Notes under the pieces: generated by a model | Told to the model about the DNA's origin: nothing | Seen by the model: only the letters and a program-made list of their open reading frames with translations | The model's database searches: none | Part shown: piece after piece, positions 14,001 to 24,639 of the stretch | Layout: each line of letters opens with the position of its first letter | Position numbering within the stretch: the first letter of the stretch is position 1 | Made by a program: the position numbers and the translations under genes | NCBI GenBank assembly: GCA_019448385.1 | Contig: JAGTXO010000061.1 | Location: 1 to 64,000, forward strand | Source: Diacronema lutheri | Taxonomy: Eukaryota > Haptophyta > Pavlovophyceae > Pavlovales > Pavlovaceae | Length of the DNA stretch: 64,000 nucleotides | Reading direction: 5' to 3'

Positions 14001-17000
14001 TGCGGCGCGCGCGAGGCGCTCGGCGGCGCGCGCGCCGCACGGCGCGCGCGGCGGCGCGCACGCCAGCGACGGCTGCGGCCACGCCGCGCGCCAACACGGC
14101 CGCGGCGTGCGCCATCGCACCGAGCACGGCGCGTGGCGCGCCGAGCAAGCGCAGCAAGCGCGACGCCGTCGCGCGCGCCGGCGCACCGTGTGCAGGGGCC
14201 TCGCCAGCGCCAGCACCGACGCCGCCATCGCCGCAGCCGCAGGTGGCGTCGCCGCCGCCGCAGGCGTCGCGACGGACGCCGCCGCCGCCGAAACAACCGC
14301 CGCACACGTCGCCGCCGACGTTGCCACCCCAGCCGCCGTTGCGTGCGCAGGTGGCTGCGGCGCGTGCGTGCGGGAGGCGTGCCGTGCGGCGCGCATCACA
14401 CGGGCTGCGCGACGCGAGCGACGCCGCCGGGGTCCCCGCTGCGCCAGGCGCGCCGTGCGCGCCAGCCTCGCCGGCCTCGCCGGCGCGCGGTCGCGCGCTC
14501 GCCTCGACGTGGCCGCCTCCGCCGCCATCGCCGCCGTCGAACCGGGCGGCGGAGGGCTGCCGCTCGAACCGCTCGTCGGCGTCGGCCGCCACCGCCGCCT
14601 CGCGCTCCGCCGCCGCGGCGGCCGCACGGCGCGCGTGGCGGAGCGCGCGGCCGCCGTCCGCTGCGCGGCGTGGCGGCGCGGGCGCGGGCTTCGGCGCGCG
14701 CGGCCCCTCGGCGCGCTCGCGGAGCACGGCGAGCGGCGTGCCCGTGGCGACGCTCGTGCAGACGCGCCGCAAGGCGGCGCTTACGCACGCGTGGACGACG
14801 CGCGCCGTCCGCTTGTCGGCGGCGCGCGCGGCGCGGCGCGCGGCCTTGGCGGCGGCCTTTTTGGCGCGCCTCTGCTCCGCCTGCTCCGACAGCGCGCGCG
14901 CCTGGCGCTCGGCTGCGAGCGCGTCCTCGGGCGAAACGGTCGGCCTCGGCGGCCGCGCGCGCGCGCTGCGACGCTGCGCGCTGCGGCGGTCGGACGGCGG
15001 CTGCCGCGGCGGCGAGGACGGCGAGCGCGAGCTCGGCGTGGGCGACCAATCGCCGCTGACGGTTGCGAGCGGCGCAAACGGGTTGTCGTCCCCGCGACCC
15101 GCGGCGTGCGACAGTGCACGCGGCGTCGGGCGCCGGCCGACCGCTGGCGGGCCCCACTCGGACGGCGGCTCCGAGGGCGAGCGCGCCGTCGGCGCCGCGC
15201 GTTGCGCGGCCGGCGGCGCCTCCCGGTCCAGCGCCGCCTGCTCTCTCGCCGCGGCCTGCTCGTCACCCTCCGGCACGCCACGCGGCGCGAGCACCGCGGT
15301 GGCGCAGCGCGTCGCGTTGAGCAACGCCGCCTCCATCTGCCGCACGCTGGCCTTGGCGCACGCCACACCCTGTCTCGCCCGGCGCAGCGCCTCGTGCGCG
15401 CGGCGCACATCCGCGTCGGCATCTTCGCGCATGCCAAAGTGCGCCTGTTGCAGCCGCAGGTCCGCAGGGCGCCCCTGCGCGCGAGGGGCACGGGCGCGGC
15501 GGCGCGCAGGTGACGGAGCTGGCGCGCCGTTCTGCGCTGCGCGCACGCCAATCGACGGGCGCGCGCGCGGCGGGGCGCGCGCGCGCGCGCGCGCGCGCGC
15601 TGCCTACCCAGCCGCCGGCCGGCTCGCGCGAGCGCGCCAGCTGCTCCGCCGCCTCGGCGTCGAGCACGCGCTGCTGCGCCTCCTCCTCGCCCAGTGCAGC
15701 GAGGTGCAGCCGGCGGGCTGCCTTGCGGCAGTTGCCCTCCGCCTTGCCCACGGCCTTGCGCGCCGCGTCGACGGGGTCGTCGTTGGCTCTGGCGCGCCTG
15801 CGCTTGCCCTTGTCGGCGGGCGGCGGCTTGGCGCGCTGCAGCGTGCCGAGCGCGTCGTCGGCTCCGCGCGCGGCCGCCCGCGGGCGGCGGGCCCCAAAAA
15901 GCGCACCGGTCGCCGTGCGCGCCGCGCAAGCAACGACCAGCGCTGACATGCCGGCGAAGACCGCACCGCCCAGCGCCACGGTTGCCACGATGCGCAGCGT
16001 CCCGTGCGCAAGCTGCGCTGCCTCCGCCGCTTTGGCGGCCTCGCGCGCGCGCGCATCGGCGGCTCTCATCTCGTGCAGCAGCCCGGCCGCGCCGCTCGCG
16101 CCGTCGCGGCCGCGCGCGAGCTCGCACAGCACCGCCGCCGCGCGCCGCGTGGGCTCGCGCGCGAGCAGCTGCGCGCCGCCGTCGGGGCGCAGCTTCTCAA
16201 CGAACTCGACAAACGTCGCGTCGCGCCAGAGGGACATGCGGAAGGCCCTGTGCACCGCCCCCTCCTGCTCGCGCATCCGCCGTGCCGCCCGCCTGCCGTC
16301 GCGCGCGTGCGCGTGCGCGGCCGCGTCGAATCCCGCGACGCCGCGCTGCGCGTCGCGCGCGGCCGACGACGGCGCCGCCGCGCTGCCCGCCAAGGGCGCC
16401 GCAGCGGCGACGCGCGCGTGCGGAGCGACGGGATCGCCGGCGGCCGGCGGCTCGGCGCGCTGCGGCGTGCCGTTTGCTCCGCGCGCGGCCGTCCCGGGGG
16501 AGATGGCCGCGATGGCGCCGCCAGCCGCGCCGCGCGCCAGCCACGCGCATAGGCTGCCGACGAGCTCGCCGAGACCCCCGACGGTCGCCGCGGCGGCGAG
16601 TGCGCCGGGCTTGCCGGCCGACAGCGGCTCGCGAGCGTCGTCGTCGCAGCCGCCGGCACCCGTCTTGGCGAGTGCGTCGCGCTCGCCCTCGACGCCCGCC
16701 ACGACCGCCGCCCCTCCGTCGTCCGCCGCGCCGGCCGCGCGCGCGGCCGGGCGCAGAGGAGGCGTGCCGGTGCAGCCGTCGCCGCTCGTCTTCGCCGTTT
16801 CCTCCACTTTGGTCACTTCGTCGCCACCTGCGCCATCTCCGACGCCGGGGCCCTTGGTCACGCTTGCCGCCATGCGCGCCGTGCCCGCCGGCCAGCCCGC
16901 CGACTGCTCGAGCGCGGCGGCGAGCGGCGCGACGCGCGTCGACTCGGGCGCGCTCTCGTCATCGGGCTCGAGCGCGTTGTGCAGGCGCGCGAGCGCGCGC

Positions 17001-19282
17001 TCGACGGCCGCGGCGCCACTGCCGGGGGCGCGGCTCGCCGCGCGCACCGCGCGCCGCCAGGCCGGCGCGAACATGAGCGCCGGCTCGAGCGCCGCGAGCG
17101 CGCGCGCCTCGCGCGCGTCGCTCGCGCCGAGGCGCGGCGGCACGCGCGCGGCTCCGCGCGGCGCGGTGCCTCGGAAGCGTGGGCTCAGCGTGTAGGCGAG
17201 GTGCTGCGGCACGCCGCGCGCCTCCGCGCGCGCGCGTCCGTCCTCGACCTCGCGCCGCGCCTTCGCGATCGCCGGCGTGGCGCGCGCGAGCCAGTCGGGG
17301 TCGGCGGGCAGGTGGATCACGACGAGAATCGGCGCCCAGTCCAGCCGCGGGTTCTTGTGACGGTCGGGCACGACCCACACGAGCAGCACCGTGCCCTCCG
17401 CGCCGCACGCCGCCTCGTAGATCCTGGGCTGCGAGCGCCAATCGGGCCTGACGCGCAGCGCCCGCGCGTGGTCGATGGCGGCGGCGCGGTCGCCATTGAA
17501 GTGAACCGTCGTCACCTCGCCGATGACGGACCGGCCGGACCGCCAGCAGAACACCGCGTCCGCCGACCCGCCGGCGATGGCCGCGAGCGATTCGGGCGCG
17601 GCGAGCCGCGGCAAGCCCTCGAAGGCGGCAAAGTCCTCGTGCGCATTGTACACGCCGCCCCAGCCGTCGTGCGCGTACGCGCGCGCGGCCGCTCGTACCG
17701 CGCGCGGCTGGTTCTCCACGCCCGACGTCATGTGCCATGTCGTCCCCGCGAAGCCGGGCTCGCCCAGCTCGGCCCGCACGACGGTACCGTACCCCGCGCC
17801 CTGCGTCGGGGCGGCGAGGTGGTGCATGCCCGCGCCGGTCACGCCCTCCGTGCGCTGCCGCGTGACGATCGTGCCCGTCGCGTGCGCGAAAAGCGTGTCG
17901 ACCACGGCGGGCGCGCGCCCGCTGTTCGCCCGTAGCCGCGCCCTGCCCGCTTTTAGCTGCTCGGGGTCCTTGGCGTCGTACACGCGCGCGTCCGCGTCGC
18001 CCTCATCAGGCGCAGTGTAGACGCAGCGGCGTTCGAGCGGCGCCGAGCCACCGCCGTCCGCCGCCGCCGGCGAGGTTGGCGCCGCGCCCGCCGCCACCGC
18101 GCTCGTCGCCGCCGTGCCCGTCGCCACCGCCGCAGCCGCCGCGCCCGCGGGGTCGTCGTCCCCGTCCTCCGCGCCCTCCCCGTCGTCAGCGGTGGTGGCG
18201 TCGCCATCGTCCCCGTCGCCCTCGCCCCCGCCGAGGCTGCTGAATGGTCGGGGCCCCCACGCCGAGGCGGCGCGCCGCTGCGGCGCACGCGGCGGTGGCG
18301 CTCGCGACGGCGGCCTTGGCGCCGCCGCGCCGCGCGGCCTGGCCGCCGTCGACAGCGCGCGGCCTGCAGCGCCCGTGAGCGCGTCGAGCGCGGCCGTGCG
18401 TGCGATGCGGTCGTCGGGCGCGCGCAGCGCCGCCTCGACGGCCTGCAGCAGCCCGTCGGGCGCGGATCCGCCGACACTGGCATCGCACGCCTCGGCGAGC
18501 CGCGCGGCCTCGGCGAGCCGCGCGGCCTCGCGGGTGAACGGGCCGAAGCGCCTGGCGCGGTCGCCGAGCAGAGCGCCGATGGCGGCGCGGAGCGTGCGCG
18601 CGCGGGTCTCCTCGTACGCGGCCGTCGTGAGGCGCGCGAGGCGCGCGTCCAAAGCCTTCTTGATGTCGACAAGGACACTCGCGCGGCGGCCGTAGAGCGT
18701 CGATGCGCTCGCCACGACCTCGGCCGCGACTGTTGCCGCGGCGAAGCAACACGCGGCCCCACTCTGCGGGGGCGCCTTGAAGGCATCGATGGGCGGCGCT
18801 GTTCTGCCGATGCGCTGCGCAAGCTTCTTGATGAGCACGCCGGCCGCCGTGGCGTACGCCGATTCGCCGTTGCCCAAGGTGCGCGAATCGGCGAGCAGGG
18901 CGAGCGCGGCGCCGGGCGGCGCGCCGCGCTGCGCGGGCGGCGCGAGGAGCAGGTACGCCGCCGTCCAGTGCACGAGGCCGCTGGACGCGCGGAGGCAGAG
19001 CGGTAGCACGACCACGAGCACCTGCCCAAACCGGTCCGCATCCGCGCATGCTTTGCGCAGGTTGCGCAGCGCCACCTTGAGCGCATGCTGCGAGCACCCC
19101 GTGTCGCCCACCCTAACCCTGCTCGTGCCGAAATCCGCGTAACGCAGCAGGGCGATGAGGCAAGTGGATGGGACCACGTGGGGGTGGGTATCTCCCGGCG
19201 ACAGAATGGTGCTGAGGGCCAGCGAGAAACTGTCCGAGCCGCCCCGCCCGCCGGGCAAAGCGTCCTTCACGGAGTCCTCCAT
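407..19282 (-). CDS. giant Fanzor-containing multidomain protein of a mobile element
   Basis: Three exons fit together in phase 0: 19282-15608 (1,225 codons), 15474-2260 (4,405 codons) and 2131-407 (574 codons plus stop), about 6,200 residues. The introns are 133 and 128 nt with GTAGG/GTGCG donors and GCGCAG acceptors, like host introns here. The ATG at 19282 opens MEDSVKDALPGG. Order of recognisable parts: an Ulp1/C48-like protease (His-Trp near 18970, Asp near 18888, Gln-x6-Cys near 18747), a possible membrane segment near 15950, a second C48-like unit (His 11629, Asp 11560, Cys 11422), weaker C48-like units, a YqaJ-type exonuclease near 6.9 kb, a chromodomain near 3.5 kb and a Fanzor nuclease at the C-terminus. 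Long Ala/Pro/Arg linkers separate them. Most of the protein is unrecognised. The role is probably in movement or maintenance of a large element; protease units may cut the chain or remove SUMO/ubiquitin from host proteins (inference). Transcription as one mRNA is unproven; several smaller genes is the alternative. Confidence 0.6.
480..720 (-). repeat. GAC/GGC trinucleotide run coding an acidic Asp-Gly tail
   Basis: On the plus strand this is a run of gtc/gcc/gtcgtc triplets. On the coding strand it gives stretches of Asp and Gly at the very end of the Fanzor gene. Slippage of the triplets probably lengthened it. Confidence 0.7.
3395..3575 (-). other. chromodomain within the giant protein
   Basis: The segment begins TYEVEAVVDERR and continues through FRIRWRGYDESADTWEP to a NVSSDLVAQF helix. 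That is the standard chromodomain layout: first aromatic in YEVE, the W-x-G-Y core, and the TWEP motif with the second aromatic. Chromodomains bind methylated histone tails and occur in chromoviral integrases and some transposases, where they steer insertion. Here it sits directly N-terminal to the Fanzor module. Confidence 0.85.
6690..7190 (-). other. YqaJ-type exonuclease domain within the giant protein
   Basis: The pattern is GILGEAVALRKL, then FSPDGLAI (Asp codon 6967-6969), then VLVEVKTLTK (Glu 6922-6924, Lys 6916-6918), then HRDQLQLGMHVLGV and ALYVQY. This matches the D...ExK plus Q-helix layout of YqaJ/lambda-exonuclease-like viral recombinases, which resect DNA ends for single-strand annealing. 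The key residues look present. A recombination role in the element is inferred. Confidence 0.75.
10947..11200 (-). repeat. GCG/GGC trinucleotide runs coding poly-alanine and proline
   Basis: A pure (gcg)n run near 10950-11030 and interrupted gcg/ggc runs up to 11200 give more than 20 alanines in a row and proline stretches in the giant protein. It is slippage-prone low complexity sequence inside an open frame. Confidence 0.8.
12150..12395 (-). repeat. coding tandem repeat (FAPAADGVF type) in the giant gene
   Basis: About four diverged copies of a unit of roughly 60-70 bp encode SAFAPAADGVFPAPLAAAA-like peptides in the linker upstream of the second C48-like unit. The copies stay in frame, which supports translation of this stretch. 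Confidence 0.6.
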
Positions 19283-21184
19283 CTGCAGACTGTGGGCACG
19301 TCAGTGTCCGGATGGCGGCCCGGATGATACTTGGGAGAATTTACATGATGCCCTGGAGAATGCCCCGCTCTCCCACAACCAGGACCCGCCAGCGCGCCGA
19401 GCCTACTCGTTTGCCCGCGCCGCCTCTCTTTGCGCGCCCGAGCGCGGCCTCCGAGCGCGGCCAACGTCCTCCGGGGGCGTGCATCGTGGCTGCTCGGAGG
19501 GGCTGCGACGCGGCGAAAGCTCGCTGCGCGGCCGCAACGTGAGCGCGCGCGCGCGGCCGCGCGCCGGCCTGCGCTGCTCTGCACGGCCGCGCGCCGGCCT
19601 GCGCAGCCTCGTCGCGCAGCGTGAGCGCGAGCGCGCGCGAGGTGAGCTCGGCGGATGGGTGCGCGGCGGCGTTGGCGGCGGGTGCGGCGGCAGGCTGGGC
19701 GGCGGGTTTGGACGGAGAGTGTCGGGGAAGAACGGGGCGCATCCTGGCTGGGAGTTGGACGGCGCCCACCACGCGCTGGCGGATCCTGGTTGCCACCACC
19801 ACCCCCCCCCCCCCCCCGGAGACGAGGACCAGGGGCATGGCCGACTCGCTGCGCCGCACAGCGCGCGGCGCGCGGCATGCTGCGCGACCTCAAGCACATC
19901 CAGCCGCGCTCCGCCCACGCAACGCGCGCAATGCCGCGTTGCACTGCAGGTGTGCACGTGCGGCTCTCACGCGCACTGTGTTGCACGAACGGCATCACGC
20001 CACCGAGCTGCGTCCGGACCACGCGCCGCGCGCAGGCGACCACACAGGGGCGCGCCGCGCCGCGCGTGCGCGCCCTCGCAACCGTTGCAGCACGCTCTGC
20101 CTTGCACTGCGCCGAGCCGCCGCGCGCTGTGCGCGTGCATGCAGGGCGCACGCGTGCGACGAAGCGCGCGCGCGGCGAGGCGCGCGGGCGGCTCGCTGCG
20201 CGGGCGGCAACGCGCCCAGCTGCGCCCAGGCCAGGCGCGCGCCCGCGAGTGCCACCGGGACGCACTGCCCCCACCGGGGTCGCCGCGCGCTCTGTGTGTG
20301 CGCTCGCGCGCTGCGAGCGCGGCGGAACGTTCGTGCATGGCGCGAAGAGCGCGGCACCCGAAGACGGCTGCCCCGAGCCCGCGCCGGGTGGCAGCGAGCG
20401 GCGGCACCTCCTCGGCGAGCCCGCCCCGCGCCTTCCCCTCCACGTGGCGTTTTGAGGCAGACGGACACGCGCCCACACTGCGACTGGGCACGCTGCTCGA
20501 GGCAGACACGCACCCAACGCGCGCGCACCACGCGCCCGCGTCGGCGGGCCGGTGTGAACGAGCGAGAGCTCGGTGTCGCCAACGGGGGCACGGGCGCGAC
20601 TTCGGTCCGCCTCTCGACGGACGCAGGCGACGCTGCCGGGAACTTCCCCGACGCCTGCACATCCAGGGCTTCGAGGTACAGAGCTGGGCAACAGTGCCGC
20701 TCGTCACCGATGAGGCGGCCAAGCTCGCTATCCTTGCTGCCCTCGGCTCCACCAAACAGCCGGGCGACCCAACGGTTCGTGATCGCCTGGCCGCCAGGTG
20801 CGAACCGCGCCCGTGCAAGCGCTTCACCCGCATTCTCCGCCCCGCTGCGGACGTCCGCCTGCCGGCCGCGAACACGGCCGGTGCGCGTTGCCGCCTGGCC
20901 CAACACGAAAACCCGCCCGCCCCCGAGGCCGCAGGTCCTACCTGCCCAAGCGCAGCCCAACGGCACGCAGACAGCCCGCCTTGGCAACCGACTCGTGCGC
21001 GAGCGCTCCGCCCTCCACAAGAGCCTGCCCCACGCCACCGCCGACGCGGAGCCAGCGCAGCCGACGCCCCTCCGCGACGCTCGCGCCGCAAGGCGCAAGG
21101 GCCCCGGCGAGACGGCGTCAACCAAGCCCGCCGCTGGCACAGCGCCGGCACCCGGAGCCCACCCCAAGCCCCCGCGCACGCCTC

Positions 21185-21215
21185 GCCCCCCCCCCCCCCC
21201 CCCCCCCCCCCCCCG
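21185..21215 (+). repeat. poly-C homopolymer tract
   Basis: About 30 consecutive cytosines. It could form an i-motif or G-quadruplex, and its length is likely to be unstable. Confidence 0.9.
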
Positions 21216-21610
21216 ATCGGCGGACCGATTGCGTTTTGGTGCGCCAGGCTCAATGCGCCATCGCAGTGGCGGGCCCGCAGACGCAGACGCTGACATGCCC
21301 AACGCTGGGCACTGAGGCCGCAGGCCGGCCCTCCTGGACCTGGCGGGCGAGCTGCCCGCGCAGCGGCCACGCGAGCCTCGCACTGACCGTGGCGGTCGCT
21401 GCCACCGTGATAGCTGCGGGTGCGGCGGCCTTGGCCCCAACCCCATCATCCGTCTTCATCCCCGCCCTGCTCGCGCTCGCGGCCTGCGTCGGCAATCCCT
21501 GCACCGGGATCCGCCCCGCGAAGTCCACACAAGACTTATCCGTGCTGCACGCCAGCCGCGCGCGCCGACGCGCGCCGCTCCCACACGCTCACCTCCGTTT
21601 CCGCGGGCGG

Positions 21611-21642
21611 CCCAACGCCCCCCCCCCCCCCCCCCCCCCCCT

Positions 21643-21673
<31 letters not shown>

Positions 21674-21688
21674 CCCCCCCCCCCCCCC
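21611..21688 (+). repeat. long poly-C tract with rare interruptions
   Basis: Nearly 80 bases made almost only of cytosine with a few thymines, the longest homopolymer-like tract in the window. Confidence 0.9.
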
Positions 21689-21821
21689 GGCAGGCGGCCA
21701 TCGAGCCGCATTAGCACACCCGCCCGGGGCCTCCCGCCGCACCCGCAGCGGCTCGGCGCCTTGAATCCTCCCGTCCCCCGGGGTGAGGCCTTCAACCCGG
21801 GCCCAGCGCGCTCCGACTGCC

Positions 21822-21935
21822 TCACGCGCGCCAGCGCCAACCTCGGCGGCATGGTAGACCCCGAGCGAAAAGCCGCACTTCTCGCCGTCCTCGTCAGGCG
21901 CAAGTACGTTATCCTGCTCCTACTGCCGACGCGGC
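21822..21935 (+). mobile_element. possible remnant of a LINE endonuclease N-terminus
   Basis: The plus frame reads ANLGGMVDPERKAALLAV followed by a VRRKYVILLLLPT-like strand. This resembles the first strand and helix of the apurinic-type endonuclease of LINEs (N-x-R-G...K-x-x-x-L...I-x-x-L-Q-E-T). The Gln-Glu of the usual QET end is not there. Only about 40 residues match by eye and no reverse transcriptase was seen nearby, so the call is weak. Confidence 0.25.
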
Positions 21936-22230
21936 TCCCGCGCGCGCGGACTACTACGCCGGGCAGATCGCCGCAGACGCACGTGAGTGCACACGTGCGG
22001 ACAAGGCGCACACGCTCGACGTCCAGTTAGCGCACGTGCACGTGCGCGCCACTGGTCACATTTGAGCGTCCGTGCTCGCCCACAGCGTCGCCATCCACAA
22101 GATGCGCGCTGGAGCCATCCAAGCAGGGCTCTGCCTGCTCGGCTTCCGCAAGGCAATTTGGGCCGCGGACAGCGGACAGCGGACGGCGTGCGCGTGCGAG
22201 GTGCGAAAGGAGGAAGAAGGTAGGGAGAGT

Positions 22231-22238
22231 TGTGTGTG

Positions 22239-22268
<30 letters not shown>
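22231..22268 (+). repeat. poly-G homopolymer tract
   Basis: About 38 consecutive guanines on the plus strand, just beyond the apparent 3' end of the USP coding frame. Confidence 0.9.
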
Positions 22269-22271
<3 letters not shown>

Positions 22272-22273
<2 letters not shown>

Positions 22274-23697
22274 CGGCCGCCGGAGACGAGGACGCACTCA
22301 CCGCTGTTGGCAATGCGCGCGTCACGGAGACAACTTGGCGGGCCTCGCACGCAGCTGGGCCGATCGCCGCCGTAGAGATGTCTGCAGCCGTCTCCGCGAT
22401 GCCGATCGTCGCATCTGTTGGCACCGCTGCCATCTGCCGCACCCGCGGCCAGGCTGCCGGCAAGGTCGGCGCGTCGGGCTCCGAGCTCGGCCACGCAGGC
22501 GATGCGGCCGACGGCGGTGACGCTGAGCCCAGCGCCGGGTCCAACGGCTCCACGTCCAGCCGGCTGTGAACGAGCATGCTCGCACCACTTGCCCACGCCA
22601 GCGCGTCGGACTCAGGCACGTTGTAGATCTGCGCGGGCAACGCGCGTGCGTGCGGCAGGCGCGCGCGCGAGCTTTCAGGCCACGCGCGCGTGCCGCGCGG
22701 GAGGACGGGGCGGTCGCGGCTGCGCTCGACCGCCGGTCGCGGCACCGAGCGACCGTGCGCGCCGCCGCACGTTGTAGTCGTCGCACGGAAACCAAGCCTC
22801 GTTGCGGAGCACGATGGCGACAAGGTGCCCGCTCATCGGCCCCTCGCCCACGTGCACCACGCCGGCGACGGGGAGGTGGTCGCGCCCGCCGAGCAGCAGC
22901 CGCGGCGCGCACACGAGCGCGCGGTTGTTCTTGCACTGCGAGCCATTGCCGCGCGTCGTGCGCGGCGCCTCGACAGCAATGCTGGCTGGCGTGAGCACGC
23001 CCGAGTGGCCCGCGTTCGTGTGGCGATCCCGCGGCGGCCCAGCGGCGCCCCCCAGAGCGTGTGCAAGCGCGCGCGCCGCATCGCCGCCGACGCTGACGAG
23101 TACGGCGATGCCCTCGCCGGCCTCTGAAGGCACGGCGATCTGCTCGAGCACTGGCCCGACGCGTGTGTCGGCTTCAAAGGCCGCAGCGAGCCCGGGCACT
23201 CGGCCGAGCAGCAACCGGAAGAACTCAGCGGCATCCTGCGGCGTCCTTCGCGCGCCACGGCCCGAGATGACGTCGATGACGGACACAAGACACAGCCGTG
23301 TCGGCGCCCTGGTGTCCTCGATCAGCGTGCCAAAGTCCCGAAAACGCGCCCTCTCGACGCTGTTGGCACGGCGCGAAGCGGAGCGAAGCATCGCACGGAG
23401 CATGTTCAGGGCGAAGAGCGATTGCATAAGGACGGTCGTGTAGCACGCGCTGCCCTCGTTTTTCGCGCCTGCGCCGCGCCGCGCAGCGCCGGGTGTGCGG
23501 GGTGCGCACGCACGGTTTGCGGCGGGATGGAGGGAGGCTGGCTGGGCGCGCGCCGAGCCCGGCAAGCCGTGCAGGCGCTCACCACGCGGCACGCCGGGCA
23601 CTCTCACCGGCCACATCGGGCCGTCAAACGCGTCTTCCACAGGCTGCCGACCGACGACGTAAAACTTGCTCAAGGCGCCGCGCCGTGCACGCGCCAT
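22272..23697 (-). CDS. USP-type ubiquitin-specific protease of the element block
   Basis: The chain shows the USP landmarks in order: Cys box KNEGSACYTTVLMQSLF, the QDAAEFF motif, and the His box MSGHLVAIV followed by WFPCDDYN. Cys, His and Asp are all present, so a working deubiquitinase is possible. The first exon runs from the ATG at 23697 (an upstream ATG at 24087 is also in frame) to 22771. A 142-nt intron then joins DDYN to IYNVPESDALAW and a final hydrophobic strand ASMLVHS, as in the end of USP domains. The 3' end is uncertain because the frame runs into the poly-G tract. At about 470 residues it is near the minimum for a USP. It lies on the same strand as the Fanzor gene and helicase, suggesting one element, but a captured host gene is possible. 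Confidence 0.65.
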
Positions 23698-24596
23698 GCG
23701 CGCGCTGTTGCGGGCTGCGCAGCAGGGACGACGGGGGAATTGGCGAGCGAGGGTTGGGCGCAGATCAGCGTGGTGGCGCGGCAAGACGAGCGCGCGCCGG
23801 GCGCCTGGCGCGGAGGCGCCCCGCGCGAGGACGCGAGCCGCTTCTCGCACCGGACGGGCGCCCACGCGCAAGCCGGCTTTCGAGGGCTGGTGGATGGTGG
23901 CAGATGCCGAAACGGACACATGGAATGATGCGTCGGCGGCGCGAGCGCGGGACGATCTTGCCCGGGCAATTTTGCGCACGCTGCCAGCGCGCGTATGCGT
24001 GCGCATGCAGCGGGCGGCGCGCACGTTGCGCGTGACGGGGCGCCGAGCGGCACACCGGCGGGGACGCGCTCGCCGCTGCCGTGGCATCGTACGCTGCCTG
24101 CGTGCTGGCCCGCACGCACGTTGCCGGCGCGAGGGGACGGCGAGTGCGCCTCGGCCGAACAGGCGCGAACGTTACGCCCGAGCGCGTGGCCGGGCCCCGC
24201 CGACTGCACGCAGCGCCGGCCCAGGCGCGCATCCGCCCGACGCGGATTTGGACGACGCATCGACCGGCACGCCGAGCGTCTGCGCCCGCCTCGCGGCCGG
24301 TCGCGCCGGCCCCTCTTCGGCCCGAGGCCGCACGTCCGCCGCGCGCCGCTTTGGCGCGCGGCGCGGCGCTCCCGGAACGCGCATGGCACACGCGCGGTGC
24401 GCGGGCACGCCCGCAACGCGCCATTCCAGCGCGAGCAGTTCGGCAAGCTTGCAGCGCGCGAGCAGCCGGGCATGTGCCGCGGAAACACAGTTCGCTGTGT
24501 GCGCCGGCCGCGACGACACGGCGTAGCGGCGCGAGGCTGGCCGCCGGGGCCACGGGCGTACTGCCGTGGCGCGACGCCATGGTATGAGCATTAAAT

Positions 24597-24635
24597 TCAT
24601 CGGGGGGTGGGGTGGGGGGGGGGGGGGGGGGCGCG
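24597..24635 (+). repeat. G-rich tract
   Basis: A run of guanines with two thymine interruptions directly after an AT-containing patch. It marks the distal end of the helicase coding signal. Confidence 0.7.
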
Positions 24636-24639
24636 TTGT

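Larger units (their letters stand above)
19283..22271. other. intergenic stretch with poly-C tracts and decayed sequence
   Basis: This lies between the start of the giant gene and the end of the USP gene. No intact gene is supported. It holds homopolymer C runs near 19801-19818, 21185-21215 and 21611-21688, a G run at 22231-22268, and a short LINE-endonuclease-like remnant. A plus-strand stretch around 20660-20860 shows some protein-like composition but no motif. Confidence 0.5.

Noticed and set aside
21770-21830. 2A-like peptide (GEAFNPGP) before the LINE-like remnant
   Set aside because: The spacing differs from the D-x-E-x-NPGP consensus and the context is too short to support it.
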